This document shows, one piece after another, positions 24,801 to 37,300 of a stretch of 64,000 bases of DNA. A program made the translations under genes and the position numbers. Every line of letters starts with the position of its first letter. Positions within the stretch are counted from its first letter, which is position 1. The stretch is from Euglena gracilis (taxonomy: Eukaryota; Euglenida; Euglenophyceae; Euglenales), in contig CP154956.1 in assembly GCA_039621445.1 (NCBI GenBank), positions 13,598,292 to 13,662,291 of the forward strand. Reading direction: 5' to 3'. The notes beneath the pieces are model-generated. The model was not told the DNA's origin and did not search any database. It saw only the letters and a list, made by a program, of their open reading frames with translations.

Positions 24801-25259
24801 TATGGTGTTGGCACTGGCCAATATGTTTGTACTGACTCTTGTTATTCGCACTTCCTTTTCAGGTCTCACCACCCGGGGGCAGGGATTCTGGGGAGCCCTT
24901 CAGCACTCTTCAGTACTGGGGTAGGTGTTGGGGGGGTCCTGACCAGGCTCTGGGGCCTCATGGCTTGAATACATGTTGTTTTCCATGAGCAAATTTCAAG
25001 ACAGATGTGGTTACTGGAGTGCACCAGCAAAACAGGATGTTGGGGAAAGTGCTTGGCACGTGGGGTTGGGTGGTCCGATCCATCCCGCTGTGTTCAAGGG
25101 GGGACACCAGCGTTTGACATAAGGGCAGGCGGGGGGGGGGGGAGGTTCGGACCCCCCCTCAGGGCTCGATGTCGGGCTGGAGGGTGTATGGAGTTGAGGA
25201 GGGGTCAGAACCATTGATTCATTTGGTGACACCTAGGGCAGATGTATGCAAAACAGTGT
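24801..25259. other. Intronic, no coding island
   Basis: Unique-looking sequence between element B3 and the AGCAT array, with nothing recognised. Confidence 0.4.
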
Positions 25260-26070
25260 AACATAGCATAGCATTGCACAGCACAGCATGGCATAGCACA
25301 GCACAGCACAGCATAGCATAGCATAGCATAGCATAGCATAGCATAGCATAGCATAGCATAGCATAGCATAGCATAGCATAGCATAGCATAGCATAGCATA
25401 GCATAGCATAGCACAGCATAGCATAGCATAGCATAGCATAGCATAGCATAGCATAGCATAGCATAGCATAGCATAGCATAGCATAGCATAGCATAGCATA
25501 GCATAGCATAGCATAGCATAGCATAGCATAGCATAGCATAGCATAGCATAGCATAGCATAGCATAGCATAGCATAGCATAGCATAGCATAGCATAGCATA
25601 GCATAGCATAGCATAGCATAGCATAGCATAGCATAGCATAGCATAGCATAGCATAGCATAGCATAGCATAGCATAGCATAGCATAGCATAGCATAGCATA
25701 GCATAGCATTAGCATTAGCATAGCATTAGCATAGCATTAGCATAGCATTAGCATAGCATAGCATAGCATAGCATAGCATAGCATAGCATAGCATAGCATA
25801 GCATAGCATAGCATAGCATAGCATAGCATAGCATAGCATAGCATAGCATAGCATAGCATAGCATAGCATAGCATAGCATAGCATAGCATAGCATAGCATA
25901 GCATAGCATAGCATAGCATAGCATAGCATAGCATTGCATAGCATAGCACAGCACAGCATAGCACAGCATAGCATAGCATAGCACAGCATAGCATAGCATA
26001 GCATAGCATAGCACAGCATAGCATAGCATAGCATAGCATAGCATAGCATAGCACAGCATAGCATAGCATA
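25260..26070. repeat. Large (AGCAT)n array
   Basis: About 160 pentamer units, with AGCAC and AGCATT variants clustering near both edges and near 25.7 kb. The complementary strand is stop-free in all three frames because a 5-base unit gives the same Met-Leu-Cys-Tyr-Ala cycle in each. Those frames are artefacts. The array lies inside the intron between the zinc-finger and RRM exons. Confidence 0.98.
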
Positions 26071-26558
26071 CAGGTATTTGAAAAATCAACAATATCTCCC
26101 AAATCGGGCTTTATGTCGATTTTTTTTGTTGAAAAAAGCATCTGATAAATATCCCTCAAAACACACGCCTTCCCGAGAAGATGACTTTTAAAAAGATGGG
26201 TAAGGACCCGGTAGGGGGGAGTGGACGTTGGACAAGGGTGGTGCTCAGACAGAGGGGAGAGAGGTCAAGATCGCTCAAAAAATCTTGATCAGACTTAAAA
26301 GGAGCAGAATCCATAGACGCATCAGGCGAATGGAGTCTCACAACAAATCTCAACAACCAACAATCAAACACACCAGGATCCCAAGTGTCACCCATCGTCA
26401 GCATCCATTCCATATGGCATATTCTCCCATAGTTTGGATTTTACTTTGAGTCTGGGCATGACATGAACTGCGAAGGAAATTCGGCGAAAACTGCGTGAGA
26501 ATCCCGCAAAGGGAATGTTTTTTTGTGCGCCTTCCTTTCACCCCCCCCCCCTCGCCAG

Positions 26559-26723
26559 TCGTCGTTTGAGCAGCGGATGGTGTTCGTGAAGGGGATGCCG
26601 CCAGAGACCACCGCGGAGCAGGTGCGGGCGACCTTCGAGAAGTTCGGCCGCATCATGGACATCAAGCTGCTGAAGCGCTCCCGCGCGGCCCGGCGCCGAA
26701 AAGAAAATCACCCGAGACGAAAG
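26559..26723 (+). CDS. RRM domain exon, N-terminal half
   Basis: The acceptor CCCTCGCCAG opens SSFEQRMVFVKGMPPETTAE, then QVRATFEKFGRIMDIKLLKR, then SRAARRRKENHPRRK. VFVKGM fits the RNP2 strand of an RNA recognition motif. TTAEQVRATFEKFGRIMDIKL gives the first helix and second strand. The exon is exactly 55 codons, phase 0 at both ends, with donor CGAAAG|GTGCAG. It breaks the domain in the beta2-beta3 loop, which is unusually basic. Confidence 0.85.
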
Positions 26724-27566
26724 GTGCAGCAGGTGGGGTGTTCTTAACAATGCCTCAAAGTACCTGAGGAAGAGCCCTACCACACCAGGAGCCAGCAGAA
26801 CTTATGTCAAGGGGGGTCTGGCCAGTTCGATACAAGGATTTGACAAAATGCTTTGCCAAATGCAAATGCAAGTGGTTCCTGATACTCCGTAAGAAAGCTT
26901 CGATGTGTCTTAATTCGCACACCCGGCTTAATTTCCATCAAATGATTTCTTTCCCCACCCTAAATTGAATTAGCGGGGCCAATCCACCTTGAATCCATTT
27001 CCCCCCAGATCCCTTTGGAGTCGTTTATATCACATTCGGGCTCCAGTTTTCAAGGGCTCCTTTCTTTCGGCCATTGGTTTTCCCTTTTATTTAGGTTGCA
27101 TTTTATGGGAATGGATAAAGTCCTTTACCACTTTTTCATTGATTTGTGTCATTCAATGAAAAAATCTTTTTGGGCGTCCTCCATCTCGGGGTCGGTCAAT
27201 AAAACAAAAAAGGTTTTGGGTGGGTGAACTTCTTTGGCCAACACATTTCCTTTTTCAGAATTGGCGAATGCTCCAAACTTTTTCAGAATTGGCAAACACT
27301 CCAAACTGCGAAAATCATGCTTTTTTTTGGGTATTGTTGTCACTCCGAACCCCGCAAGTTGCACGACATCGGATGTTTTGTATTTTCAGTGGATTTCCCC
27401 CCTGTCTTCTGTGTCGTTCCACCGCAGCGCGTGTGCTAATTGTTGCCCCCCCCCCCCCCGGTGGAAGGGAGGGGAGGAGCCGGGTATTAAGTGAGTGTTG
27501 GTTTTGTACACCGGGAGGGGGACCAGACCCTCCTCCCTCCCTCCCTCCAGGCCTGGGGGGGCCCAG

Positions 27567-27791
27567 ACCCCCCGCCCCCGTGGGAAGGAAGAGGAGGGGA
27601 GGGGACGGGAGGAGAGGGGCTCGGCTGAAGGACGGGAGGGCCGGGGCCGAGAGACGCCGGGCCGCCGCCGGACGCGAAAGCCGCGCCACGCCACCATCGT
27701 GTTCGCGAAGCACGCCGCGGCGGCGCTCGCGGTGCGCAACGCGTCCACCGTGAACGGCGCCGCCGTGGAGGTGGACTTTGCCCTGCAGGAG
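27567..27791 (+). CDS. RRM domain exon, C-terminal half
   Basis: After a long basic/acidic stretch (GKEEEGRGREERG, then RETPGRRRTRKP) the frame gives RHATIVFAKHAAAALAVRNA then STVNGAAVEVDFALQE. This matches RRM strands 3 and 4 and helix 2, with a degenerate RNP1. Phase 0 joins it to 26723. The loop inserted between the two halves is about 50 residues. Long beta2-beta3 loops occur in Nop12/RBM34-like RRMs, but I do not claim orthology. The end is GAG|GCGTGT (GC-type), phase 0. The acceptor could also be at 27551. Confidence 0.75.
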
Positions 27792-27807
27792 GCGTGTCCC
27801 CCCGCCC

Positions 27808-27893
27808 CAGGATGCTGTTTTAAGTTTGGACCCCGGGGGTAGGGTTGGTGGGTCCACAGCAACCCCCTCCCCCTGGCCTTAAAAGAATCCCTG
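27808..27893. mobile_element. Possible short class A element
   Basis: The left word CAGGATGCTGTTTTAAGTTT and right CTTAAAAGAATCCCTG resemble element A11 at 63.4 kb. The flanks (CCCCGCCC and ACCCCCGC) match only with a shift. It starts 16 bp after the RRM exon end. Confidence 0.45.
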
Positions 27894-29823
27894 ACCCCCG
27901 CACCCCCCCTCTTTGAAGTGCCTGGGGTTTGTGCACATTTTCAGACAGTGGGTTCAGGGGTGTGACACTATTTGGGCGCTACCTGGGATTGGTTCAGTGC
28001 AAAATAGCTTTTGGAGATGCACACTTTTTTTGGGCTTCACCTTTGGGGACTCAGTGGCGTGACACTTATTTGGGCACCGCACACTGAAACGGGGAGGTTT
28101 ACCTCCCCTCCCCTATTTGAACGACCACTCCCTGGTCATCAACTCAGTATTGGTCCAGCTGACAAAATGAGGCTTCCTTTGGGCGGATGTTTGTTGATGA
28201 GGTTTGTTTTGGCCAGTGGTTTTTTTTTTGGGCGGAGGGAAACATTGCTATGTATCGCAGATGCCAAAACGGATTCGCCACGGGGGCAATAGTGGTGATT
28301 GACTGTGGGTTGGGGATTTGGGCGACCACCCCCACCTGGTTTGCGACTGCGGTTTAGTGGTCGCACGACAAGGAGCGGGACAGCAGGGGTGCACAGGAAT
28401 CCCCCAAACCCTGGGGGCCCGACCCCCCCCCCCCACCTGGCCTTCCTGTGCAGCCCCGGGGTATAGTGAAACAGGCGGTGTTCCCAAATGTGTTATCCCA
28501 AATGTGTTCCCAAATTATGTTTGCTTTTTTGCGTGCCTAATGTCTTTGCCGCAAATGAGCACACTGAAAATACTGTTTGCGTTTTTTAATGGTTTGGATT
28601 TTAACACTTGGAACAGACGAACGGTGAATTTGGCAGTTGGAATACCACGCTTCCTGAAAACGAAGTTTTCTCAGGCTGATTGTTCTCCTGGGGCAAGGCG
28701 ATGAGCAGCAGCAGCAGAAGCAAGGCCAGCAAGCAGGGTCACTGATGAGGTTTACGTTACCGCCCTAATGTCGTCTTATCCTGTGATAAGGTGCCGTTAT
28801 ATCGCTCCTGTCCGCCACCCATGGTTCCATCCATATTCCGGAGTGTGTGAGGATCTGGGCCGTCTTGAATGGGTCAAACAAGTCCCAAGGGGCGAGAGAA
28901 GTATTTTTTTTTTAGGTGAGTCATACGATCAAAAAGTTGCCTTAAGGGGTGGAGACCCGGGGGTCCACTAGTGTCACCCTCAGTCTTCCTTATCCTGTGG
29001 CCAGCTTCAGTCACATCGCATGGGATGCGGCTTGAAAAAAGAGGATCAACGTGTTTTACCATGCATAAGTTCGGCACATTGGAGAACGTGTGATTCCCAA
29101 CAGGGGAAATTGTTTGATTCAGAAGCTACCCAGGTCTTGCTGGCTTTTGAGGGGCTTAGACCAGGGCTGTATGGGAATTCCTGAAAATCTATGTGTGGTG
29201 GGGGGGTACGACCCCACCCCTTATTTGCGGGGGTGCCGGTTTTCCGGTCAAAGTTTTCCTTTGGTGCCTTTGGAGCCGAAGGAATTTTTCCTTGCGTGGT
29301 GCTGCGGGCCTAACTCGCCATTTAAGCTTTTATTCTTTGTCGATGTTAACTTTTTTTTTTGAAAATGACAGCACCTGACCCCCTAAAAACCCAAAAAATG
29401 TAAGCAGGATGTGATGGGGTGCCCCAAGACGGGGACATGGAAACAGGGACTTTGACAGGTAGGTGTCAGAACAGGTGTCAACACAGTATAGTGAGCGGGA
29501 GGGGGTCCCTGAACAGCCCTGCTAGGACCATCTGCCAAATGAATAGTCATTTTTTGAATCACGAACATAACATAATAATTACTCATAATTTAAATTATTT
29601 GGATGTACCCCCCCCCCTCCACCGAACACCTCCTGATCGGATTGCAATTTTTTTCACCCAAGTCTGCAAGTGTTCGGTCGACACTGGGGGTACCTGGGTT
29701 TTTTTTTACACGCCTTCAAAAGTCGTTCAAAGCGTTACTGACTGGCGCCTTGTGCAAGTGGTTCGCTGCCTGTCCCCCCACCCCCCCCCCCCAATCGCCG
29801 CCGACGTCTTATCGTCCCCACAG
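27894..29823. other. Intron with class A fragments
   Basis: Class A-like pieces lie at 28.38-28.46 (CAGGGGTGCACAGGAA with GGCCTTCCTGTGCAGCCCC) and 29.16-29.30 (CAGGGCTGTATGGGAATTCC). No coding island is seen. Confidence 0.45.
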
Positions 29824-29874
29824 GACCCAGATGTGGACGAAACCGACGCCGGCCTACGCGACCAGGACGCCCAG
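29824..29874 (+). CDS. Candidate short acidic exon
   Basis: The acceptor CGTCCCCACAG is followed in phase 0 by DPDVDETDAGLRDQDAQ, which would join in frame to the RRM exon end (FALQE). No convincing GT donor follows, so the 3' edge is uncertain. The acidic composition fits the rest of the gene. Confidence 0.45.
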
Positions 29875-31363
29875 GGCTGTCCCCGTCATATGCTTCGTTG
29901 TGGGTCAGAGACATCCGGAGGGGCCCCCACCACCCCGGGGGGTCCAGCCAGCACTTTCCCAGCCAGCACTTTCCCAGCTGGGCTGCAGACCCATCCCCCC
30001 GGGGGTCCTGAAGTAATTCCCTGCTGTTTGTAACACGCGGAACTACCAGAGAGTGCAGGTGCCTCAAATGAACCCGTTCGATATCCTGGTTGAACCCCAT
30101 GGCCCCCAGTGGTGTATATATTGTTTGGGGGAGTATTTCTGCCTTTCTGCATTTCGGGGTTTCTGTATTTGTTGGAGAATTCCATTTTCCCAAATTCATT
30201 TTGCCACTGGTTGTCAAGTGGTTTCAGACTCCAGCATGCTTTCTTTTCCAGCTGCCACAGAAAGACGTTGTTTTGGGCGGATGGTTATGGCTTCGGGTCA
30301 AATCGTGGTCACGCAGGAAGAACTTTCTAAGTCTTCAAAAGGTTTCAAAGAGCAGGGTGATGCTGGCGATGCTGTTGGGCGCGGGTGTTCTTGTTGTTGT
30401 GGGTGAGGAATTCGAAATTTTGGTCAGCACCATTCGCTAACATCATGCTAAAAAAATGCCAAAAACCTCCCGTGTCACACAAGTGGGACCTACCCCCAAT
30501 TTCGGTATTTTCTTTCCAGATTCCGGCATTCTGCTGGGAGATTTTTGTATATGACATGCACAAAACCGGTGCGCTGCGAAGCGGGAAAGATGTTGATCAC
30601 CTCACCTCCAAAGTCTGGTCAATTTCTGACTTTTTTGTGGAAGGTTTTTTGGGGGGAAGACACCCACTGACTTGCCCGACTGTTGCTCACAGCCTTTAGA
30701 CGTCGCTTCACTGGGGAGCTTGGTCGATTCGCCCGCTCCGAATCCAGTAGTTATGCAGCAGGTGTTGCTGTAGTAGGTATTTTAGGCCCAAATGAGGCTG
30801 AATCCCCAAAAATTGGGTCTAAAATCGGTCTAAATTTTGGACTAATTTAGGTTGAAAGCCCGAAACCATAGCCCTATCCCTATCCTTATGAATAACCCCA
30901 TTTTCCCTCACTCCGCATGCCGAAAACCCCGACTCTGGGTTCTGACAAGTGGGACTGACCGCGGCCCAGCCCCCGTCATACACTTGGACCCCATAAGAGG
31001 AGATAATATGAGGATGCTTATATTTTTTATCTCTTTTTGTGCTCACCAATTTTTTTTATTTGTTCAAATGTGTTCACTAAAATTTTTTTCTGTTGTCAGC
31101 TCTGTTCACCATAAAAAATTGCGTTCACCAGCGTCTTTGTGAACACACTAAAGGTATGTCTATTCCTGGGGCAGTTAATCCCGCGAAACCTTATTTCCAC
31201 AGCGTACAAATCATTTGGCCAACTCCTGGGGGGTGATTGACTGGGTTTCCCCCCTGAACCCCTTCCAGGGGGGTCAGGAAAATCACTGGGGTGACACGGC
31301 GCCGAAGGTGCCGTGAATTTTTTGCCTTTTTTTGCATTTATGGTGAACTCCCCTGGATCCCAG
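29875..31363. other. Intron with a class A remnant
   Basis: A class A remnant lies at about 29.90-30.02 (ATCCGGAGGGG and CTGAAGTAATTCCCTG). The remainder shows no coding signature. Confidence 0.4.
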
Positions 31364-31434
31364 AGTGGCCGACCCCCCTAACTAAAGTGGAGTATGTGCC
31401 CGGCGGGAGCTTGGTGGCCGGCATCGTAAACAAG
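31364..31434 (+). CDS. Candidate short exon
   Basis: The acceptor GGATCCCAG opens a frame WPTPLTKVEYVPGGSLVAGI then VNK, ending at a consensus AACAAG|GTAAGT donor. Codon bias is good and the peptide is beta-rich. It could be part of a second, diverged nucleic-acid-binding fold; not recognised. Confidence 0.6.
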
Positions 31435-32303
31435 GTAAGTCCCGCCAGGCTCCGGCCACCTCCACGTACACAGACAAAAAGGGCCAGAGGCGAACGACAG
31501 TGCCAGGCCAGAAGAAGGGACACAGTGCACACAGGGGGAGGTAGTGACTGACTAGTGGTTTTTTAAAAAAAAAAGTGAGTGGCTGGGTTTTGGAAGAGTG
31601 AAAGTGACCATGGGGGGGAGGTCGGTTTAAGAAAATGTTATGTTCTGCAGCACCGTAATCCGTCTGAAAATGAGTTCGCAGAAGTAATGTCCCTGCAAGG
31701 AACGGTGGTTGAAAGCAACAAAACAGGGTGATTTGGAGGGGGCTCTGTTCACTTCGAAAACTGAACTTCATCAAGGGGGGAGGGGGGTCGGTTCCTAACC
31801 CCCCCCCCCAAAGGAAGACCCCCCTCAAAAAATAAGACGCGGCAGAAATAAACCGGAGGGGGTCCAGCAAATCTCTTTTCGGGTGGTGTTTGTAGAGGCT
31901 GAATTTAGAATAAACTGAACATAGGTCCCGGTGATTTAATGCTCGGTCGGTGTTTGAAGCCTTGCGATGAGAAATGGCATGGCGCACCCCGTCTTTGTTG
32001 CGAACCCCTGGCCCCCAGTGGCAGTCAGAGTTGGGGGTTCGGGGGAGGGATGCATGGGAAGCCCTTCGCTTCTAATGTAGGTGGCTGGAGGAGGTCCCGA
32101 CCCCCCCCCCCCTCTGTGTTGGCAGGAGGGGGGGGTCTGGCCCGGAGGCCGGGGTGTGGGTTTTGGCGCGAAGTGCCGAATTTTCTTTTTGGGAAATGCC
32201 CTTAGATGGCCGATTTTTTTGGGGCGGGGGGGAGTCTGCCCGAGGCCGGGTGGGAGGGGACTTCTCCGGGTCTTAAAAGGAATTGTGGGCCGGACCCCCC
32301 CAG

Positions 32304-32448
32304 GGCTTCGCTGTGTCCCCGGCTGGGGTGGGGGAGAAGGTCCGGGGGCGGCCGTGGCGGGGAGTTCATCGAGGACTCGAAGCGGAAGCCGTCGGCCAAG
32401 GTCGGGGGCTTCCGGGGCAAGCTGGTGGCGCGGCGGACGGTGGTGAAG
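32304..32448 (+). CDS. Exon, RGG-like basic segment
   Basis: From CCCCCCCAG the frame reads SLCPRLGWGRRSGGGRGGEF, then IEDSKRKPSAKVGGFRGKLV, then ARRTVVK with donor GTGAAG|GTTCTC (phase 0). The GRRSGGGRGG stretch is RGG-box-like, and SKRKPSAK is nuclear-signal-like. Element A8 starts 53 bp downstream. The exon joins in phase to the terminal exon at 34330. Confidence 0.65.
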
Positions 32449-32501
32449 GTTCTCACTGTCTGTTGATGCAGAACCGACCCCTCTCAATTACCCCCCCCCC
32501 C

Positions 32502-32944
32502 CAGGGTTTGATATAAGGAGGGCGTACGGGGTTTAGGTGGGGGGGTGTCCCCCTCCCCCCCCCCCCCCCTCCTGGCCCGCAGGGGGGGGGTCCGGACCAC
32601 CCCCCCCCCCACCTGCCAGGGGGGTCCAGACCGACCCTGGGGGGGTACCCGGAACCCCCCCCAAAAGGGTCAAGTTTTTCCTCCGGCGCTTTGCGTTTTT
32701 TTTGCAGATTTTTTGCGAATTTTTTGCTTTTTTTTGGCAAATTTTTGCCCAAAAAGTGCCCAAAATGGCACCTTTTGGTCGTTTTGGGGGGTCAAAAATT
32801 TTCGGCCCGGCGCTTCGCGCCGGGCCGAAAATTGGTCACCCAGACCGCGCCACTGTTTAGGTGGGGGGGGGGTCCCCGCCCCTCCTGGTCCACAGGGGAG
32901 GGGGGTCCGGACCACCCCCCCACCTGTCCTTATATCGAACCCTG
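32502..32944. mobile_element. hAT-like element A8
   Basis: The ends CAGGGTTTGATATAAGGAGG and TCCTTATATCGAACCCTG are inverted repeats. Both flanks are runs of C, so the 8-bp duplication (CCCCCCCC) is compatible but not informative. A left-end relative (AGAGTTCGATAAAAGGAGGG) occurs at 33.81 kb. Confidence 0.75.
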
Positions 32945-34329
32945 CCCCCCCCCTTGTCCAGGGCACACTGGTGTCGTTGACACATGCCTCGTGTCAAGGT
33001 TGCAGTCTTGGAACATTGTTTTCTTCCCGAACAGCTTTACCAAAGATTCGGAATTGCGTTGGGGCAGCAAAGCTGTTCGGTTCTCTTCACTTGTCACTTG
33101 ACTCATCCCAATAAACCATCTTTTCTCTCAAATTTGATGTTTTGACCCAATATTGGACGAAACAGCGCCAAAATCATACAAAAGAGGGCTATTTGCCATT
33201 GCTGCCCCTTAGCGGTACCGTTCTGGTGACCCTTTGTGTCACCCTGTGTCAACGTCATATTTTTCGAACGTTAGCGTGTCTTCGACAAGGGGGGTAATTA
33301 TCTTCTTAACCGCCCCCTCGATATTAAAATCCCCTGGCTTTATAATCATGTTGTTTTTGCCTGGTGCCATGCATATGCATGCACATGCACTTTCGTGCAA
33401 ATTTGGAGATTTTTGTAATATATTTTTTTGGGAACAACCTTTGAATGGCGTAGTTGCTCTATGGTCCATAGCTCATAAAGGGTGTTTCCCAACAGCCAGT
33501 TTGTGTTACAATGCTCCTGTTTTTGGGCTGTTGGCAGAGAATGAATGCTATGTTGGGTTCACATTAACCCCCCCCGGTTGGGGCTATGTACAGGCAGGGA
33601 GGGGCATCTTCGACCTCCCCCAGAACTCTGGCGATTTGCCCGCTGACAGCATGCCATTCCCCTCCCAAGCCGAAGATCGAGCAGTTTTGTGGCATTCGGT
33701 AGGAAATGAATTTGAATTCCATCCGGCGCAATGCACCGAAGGAAAATTGACCCGGGGGGAGGAGTGGTCTCGGTTCAAAGGGGAGGTCCCAAGGCCTTGT
33801 GGGCAGAGTTCGATAAAAGGAGGGAGTACAGGGTGGAATGGGGGGGCACCCCCCCCCCACCACCTCTCCACACCCCCACCCACCCCTCCTGGACTGGGGG
33901 GGAGTCGGACACCCCCCTGCCAGGGGGGGGTCCGGACCAACCTGGGGGGGGGGCTAACTGTTGGACCAACTCCGTGCACCGTACTCCCCCCACCAGAACA
34001 CAGGTCTATTTTTTGGGTCCCTGTAATCCCAAGGCCTTTTTTGGATTTCTGCTGAAAGTTTCAGCTAAAAGAACCCTTCCTGCGGGAGGGTCCATGAAGT
34101 AGGTCCAAAAGCAGGCTTTTCACAATGAACAAAAATTGTCGAAAAAATGCCAATTTTGATGAATGAAAACTGGGTAAATTGCAAAAATTCTAAACATAAA
34201 AAAATTTCCCGTTCGCGGGCGTGCACGCGGTTTCTGGCGGGTCTATTTGGATTTTTCCAAAAATCCGGAGACAGTTTTTTGGGGGAGGTTCGTCTCTTCT
34301 GCTCTCCTCTCACCCCGTTGCCCCGGCAG
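32945..34329. other. Intron with repeat fragments
   Basis: Contains GTGTCGTTGACACA-type words (32.97 and 33.24-33.29) related to element B6, and a left-end fragment of an A8 relative at 33.81-33.95. No coding island was found. Confidence 0.45.
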
Positions 34330-34440
34330 ACGCTGCTCCCAGAGGACGAGGCCGCCAGCACGGCCGCCGCCCCGCAGACGTTCGTGCGGAAGCTGAAGCG
34401 GAAGCGGAAGTGGTCCGTGGGGGACGGCGGGGGGATCTGA
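34330..34440 (+). CDS. Terminal exon, Lys/Arg-rich C-terminus
   Basis: The acceptor GTTGCCCCGGCAG is followed by TLLPEDEAASTAAAPQTFVR, then KLKRKRKWSVGDGGGI and TGA at 34438. High GC3; phase 0 with the exon ending at 32448. The KLKRKRKW run would be a C-terminal nuclear or nucleolar signal. It closes the candidate zinc-finger/RRM gene (18.45-34.44 kb). Confidence 0.8.
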   Translation, partial: TLLPEDEAASTAAAPQTFVRKLKRKRKWSVGDGGGI

Positions 34441-34993
34441 GGGGGCCCCTCGGCCAGGTCCGTCCCTTTCTCTGCATGGGGGGGGGTGCTGCCCATTCAT
34501 CTGTTGAGGGGGTGACTCTCCCCCCAATCCTGCAGAGGCTCTCAGCGGGCAGAAGTTTTCCTTGGGGTCAAACATTGATTATTATTAATCATCATTTTTA
34601 TTATTAATTTTCAAGTGTTTTGATCCGCTTGTTTTGTATCGTTCTGGGATGGCGTGCCTGTTCGCCCGACCCGAACCCAGGTTCGACCGCACGCACCGTG
34701 ATTCGTGTGGGCTCTCTATGTGCTTTGTGGCTCATAACGCCAACTTTTGGCTTCCAGGGATCCCCAATCTCCCCTTCTGCCTCGTGTGTTGCAGGCCACG
34801 GACATGGCCCTCGCCCGACCAGCCCTCGCCTCTTTGCACCTCCTTTGGGTGCCCCCCGACTTGGACCCCTTTCTGTTGCACTCCCCTCCCTTCCTCTCCT
34901 TCTCCCCTCCTCCTCTCCCTCCCCTCCCCCCGCCCTCACCGCAGCCCTCGCGCCTGGCACACTGCGACCCATCGCCCCTCCACCGCCACGGCC

Positions 34994-35090
34994 ATGGCCC
35001 GGAAACCGTCGGCACTCAGCGAGCGGCGGTGTGCCGCCCTGCCTCCCACCCCCACCAGCGCCACCCTCACGCCTGCCATATTGTCTGCTG
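34994..35090 (+). CDS. Possible first exon of the glycosyltransferase gene
   Basis: GCCATGG in good initiation context starts MARKPSALSERRCAALPPTP then TSATLTPA, with GC3-rich codons. The basic N-terminus would suit the cytosolic tail of a type II membrane protein whose signal anchor is in the exon at 37301. No clear donor follows. Low confidence. Confidence 0.3.
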
Positions 35091-35099
35091 TGGCATATC

Positions 35100-36507
35100 T
35101 GTTGCCCCCTCCACGTGCGTTTGGCAAATGAAAATTATGGGCTGACCTGAACTGCTCAGTAGCAAGAAGCAATTGAAAACGAAGGAATAAAACAAAAAAT
35201 TTTCAAAATGACAGTGTCAAATTTCAAATTTTCTTTTTTTTGGGGCACATTTTGAGGATCTCTGTGAACTCTGCCACCCCTTTTTTATTCCCTTTTTTAC
35301 CCCACTGGACAAAGTGACCGGGCTTGCCCAACGACCACCCCTTGGTGAGATGCGATCTTTTTTTTGGATACGATTTTTGTTGGCTCCACAAGTATTCCAA
35401 ACATGGGAATAATGGGGCTGTTATTATGTCTTGCCATTTTTGGCAATTTCAGCCATTTTGTGTGGCTTTGACCATTTTTTTTCTGTTTGTTTCAATAAAG
35501 AAAAACCGAAAAATCATACAATTTACCACAATGGCTAAAATTTCTGAAAATGGTCTAAATTTTCTGAAAACATTGCGAACTATTGCCTATCAATTGTACA
35601 AAAATGGCCAAAAGTGGCCAAGAAATTGCCAAAAGTGGCCAAAAATGGCCAAAGGTGGTTAAAATAATGGCCAACAAAGTGATGCAATTAGCCAAAAGGG
35701 CCAAATGAACAGTTAAAAAAGCAGCCCCCAAAAACGGTCACATACCCCAACGATTTATTTTGCCAACGTGGGGTCCCCACCTTGTCCAACAACCCCCCTC
35801 CCCCCCCCGGTTGGAGACGAACATTCAACGACCCGCCCGGTTGGATACGAACAGTAGTGGTTGTTGGACAGGCGGGAAGGGGGGGAAGTATTTTTGCGGG
35901 CATGGACACAAAACACCGAAAAATTGGGGGCGGGGCTTAAAAAAAACCCAAAATTGCGTTGCAAAATTTTTTTAAAACATCGTCCAAAAAAAAACTTCAC
36001 TCAAAATTGCATTTTGCGCATTTTAAAAAAAAATCGGCCAAAAGAATCTTCATTTCCCTGGCAAAATTTTTCGCAGAAGCAAAGCGCCAGAAAGAAAGGT
36101 TTTTGGTTCCCGGACACCCAGCCCAGAGGGGGAGGGGTCAACGCTTAGTAACCTGCCCCTGTGGGGACGGGACAGAAAAAATCATCTCAATCAAAACCCC
36201 AGCTTATTTTAGACCCTTTCTGAAACGTCTGAGTTCCGAGGTTTTAGAGGGGGAGGGTTGGTCCCCCCTCCCCTTTTCCCTCACTACAGGGGGGTCCCAT
36301 GCCAACGTCCTCCGGGGTACGATGCCTGATGGTGGTTTTCATTCTAAATTTCCCCAATAATCACCCTGTGTTGTTGGATTTGTGTTGAACGGAGCCGGCT
36401 TTTCATCATTTCCCATTATTATCGCCACCCTCCTCCCAGAAGACCCATGGCTGACTTTCTGTTGGTTTATGGGAATTTGCGACATGGCATTTTTCCTCAG
36501 CAGCGTA
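35100..36507. other. Non-coding, repeat words
   Basis: Contains CCAACGACC / GGTTGTTGGACA words (35.33 and 35.76-35.87) related to sequences near 48.1-48.5 and 49.7-50.0 kb, and AAAATGGCC-rich text. No gene was seen. Confidence 0.4.
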
Positions 36508-36909
36508 ACCCCCCCCCCCTAATAAGTGCACTGAGTGCGCGCATTTTAAGGACGTAGTTTCGGACCCCAAGGGATGCGCACTTATTAAGGCACTTTCGCA
36601 CTTTTTAGGGCAAAGCCCAAAACACTTACGTTTCCCCCACTCCTTTTCAATTTTCCCCCTATTTTGTGATTTTTAGCTGTGAGTCAAGTGATTATGTGTC
36701 AAATTTGGGCTTGGGCGATAGAAATATTTGGTCTGAGAAGGACAATTCTGAGAATTGTGTGCGTTTTTTGACCTGAGATGTGACAGTGATTTTTCCTTTG
36801 GGGGGGGTGCGCATTTTTTAGGGAGGTAGTTTCGGACCCTTGGGAGGTGCGCACTTATTAGGGCACTGCGCACAATTAGGGCACTGCACACTTATTAGGG
36901 GGGGGGGGT
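36508..36909. mobile_element. Class B TA-flanked element B4
   Basis: The left end is TA|ACCCCCCCCCCTAATAAGTG and the right end GCACACTTATTAGGGG..GGT|TA. The word GCGCACTTATTAGGGC also recurs inside (36.57, 36.85, 36.87). About 400 bp, no coding capacity. Confidence 0.8.
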
Positions 36910-37300
36910 TATCTGCAGCTGCCCTGACCTCCCAGCAGCCAGGGGGGCGATTAATGGGGCCGGGGGTGCCATTGCGGACACCGAAATCACTGGCAATCAT
37001 AAAAACTCGTTGGTTCATGAAGACCTCGCAACCAGACGATTTTAGATTTTGGTTTTTTTGTTTCCATTTTTGAAGAAACCTTCGCAAAATGCAGTTATTT
37101 TGAGTTGTTTCCAAACGCGGCTCCTTGGCGGGGGGGGGGGTGCGTTTAATGGTGGGGCAGGATGGGCAGACCCCGCCTGGTTTTCGGCCTGCTTTCTTTC
37201 GCCCTTCTCCCGCTCTCTGAGCCAGTTTCCCTTCGCGCTGCCTGAGCCTCCCTTCGGGCCCCGTTGCCCCCGCCCCCGCCCTCCTCCACAGTGCCCGTAG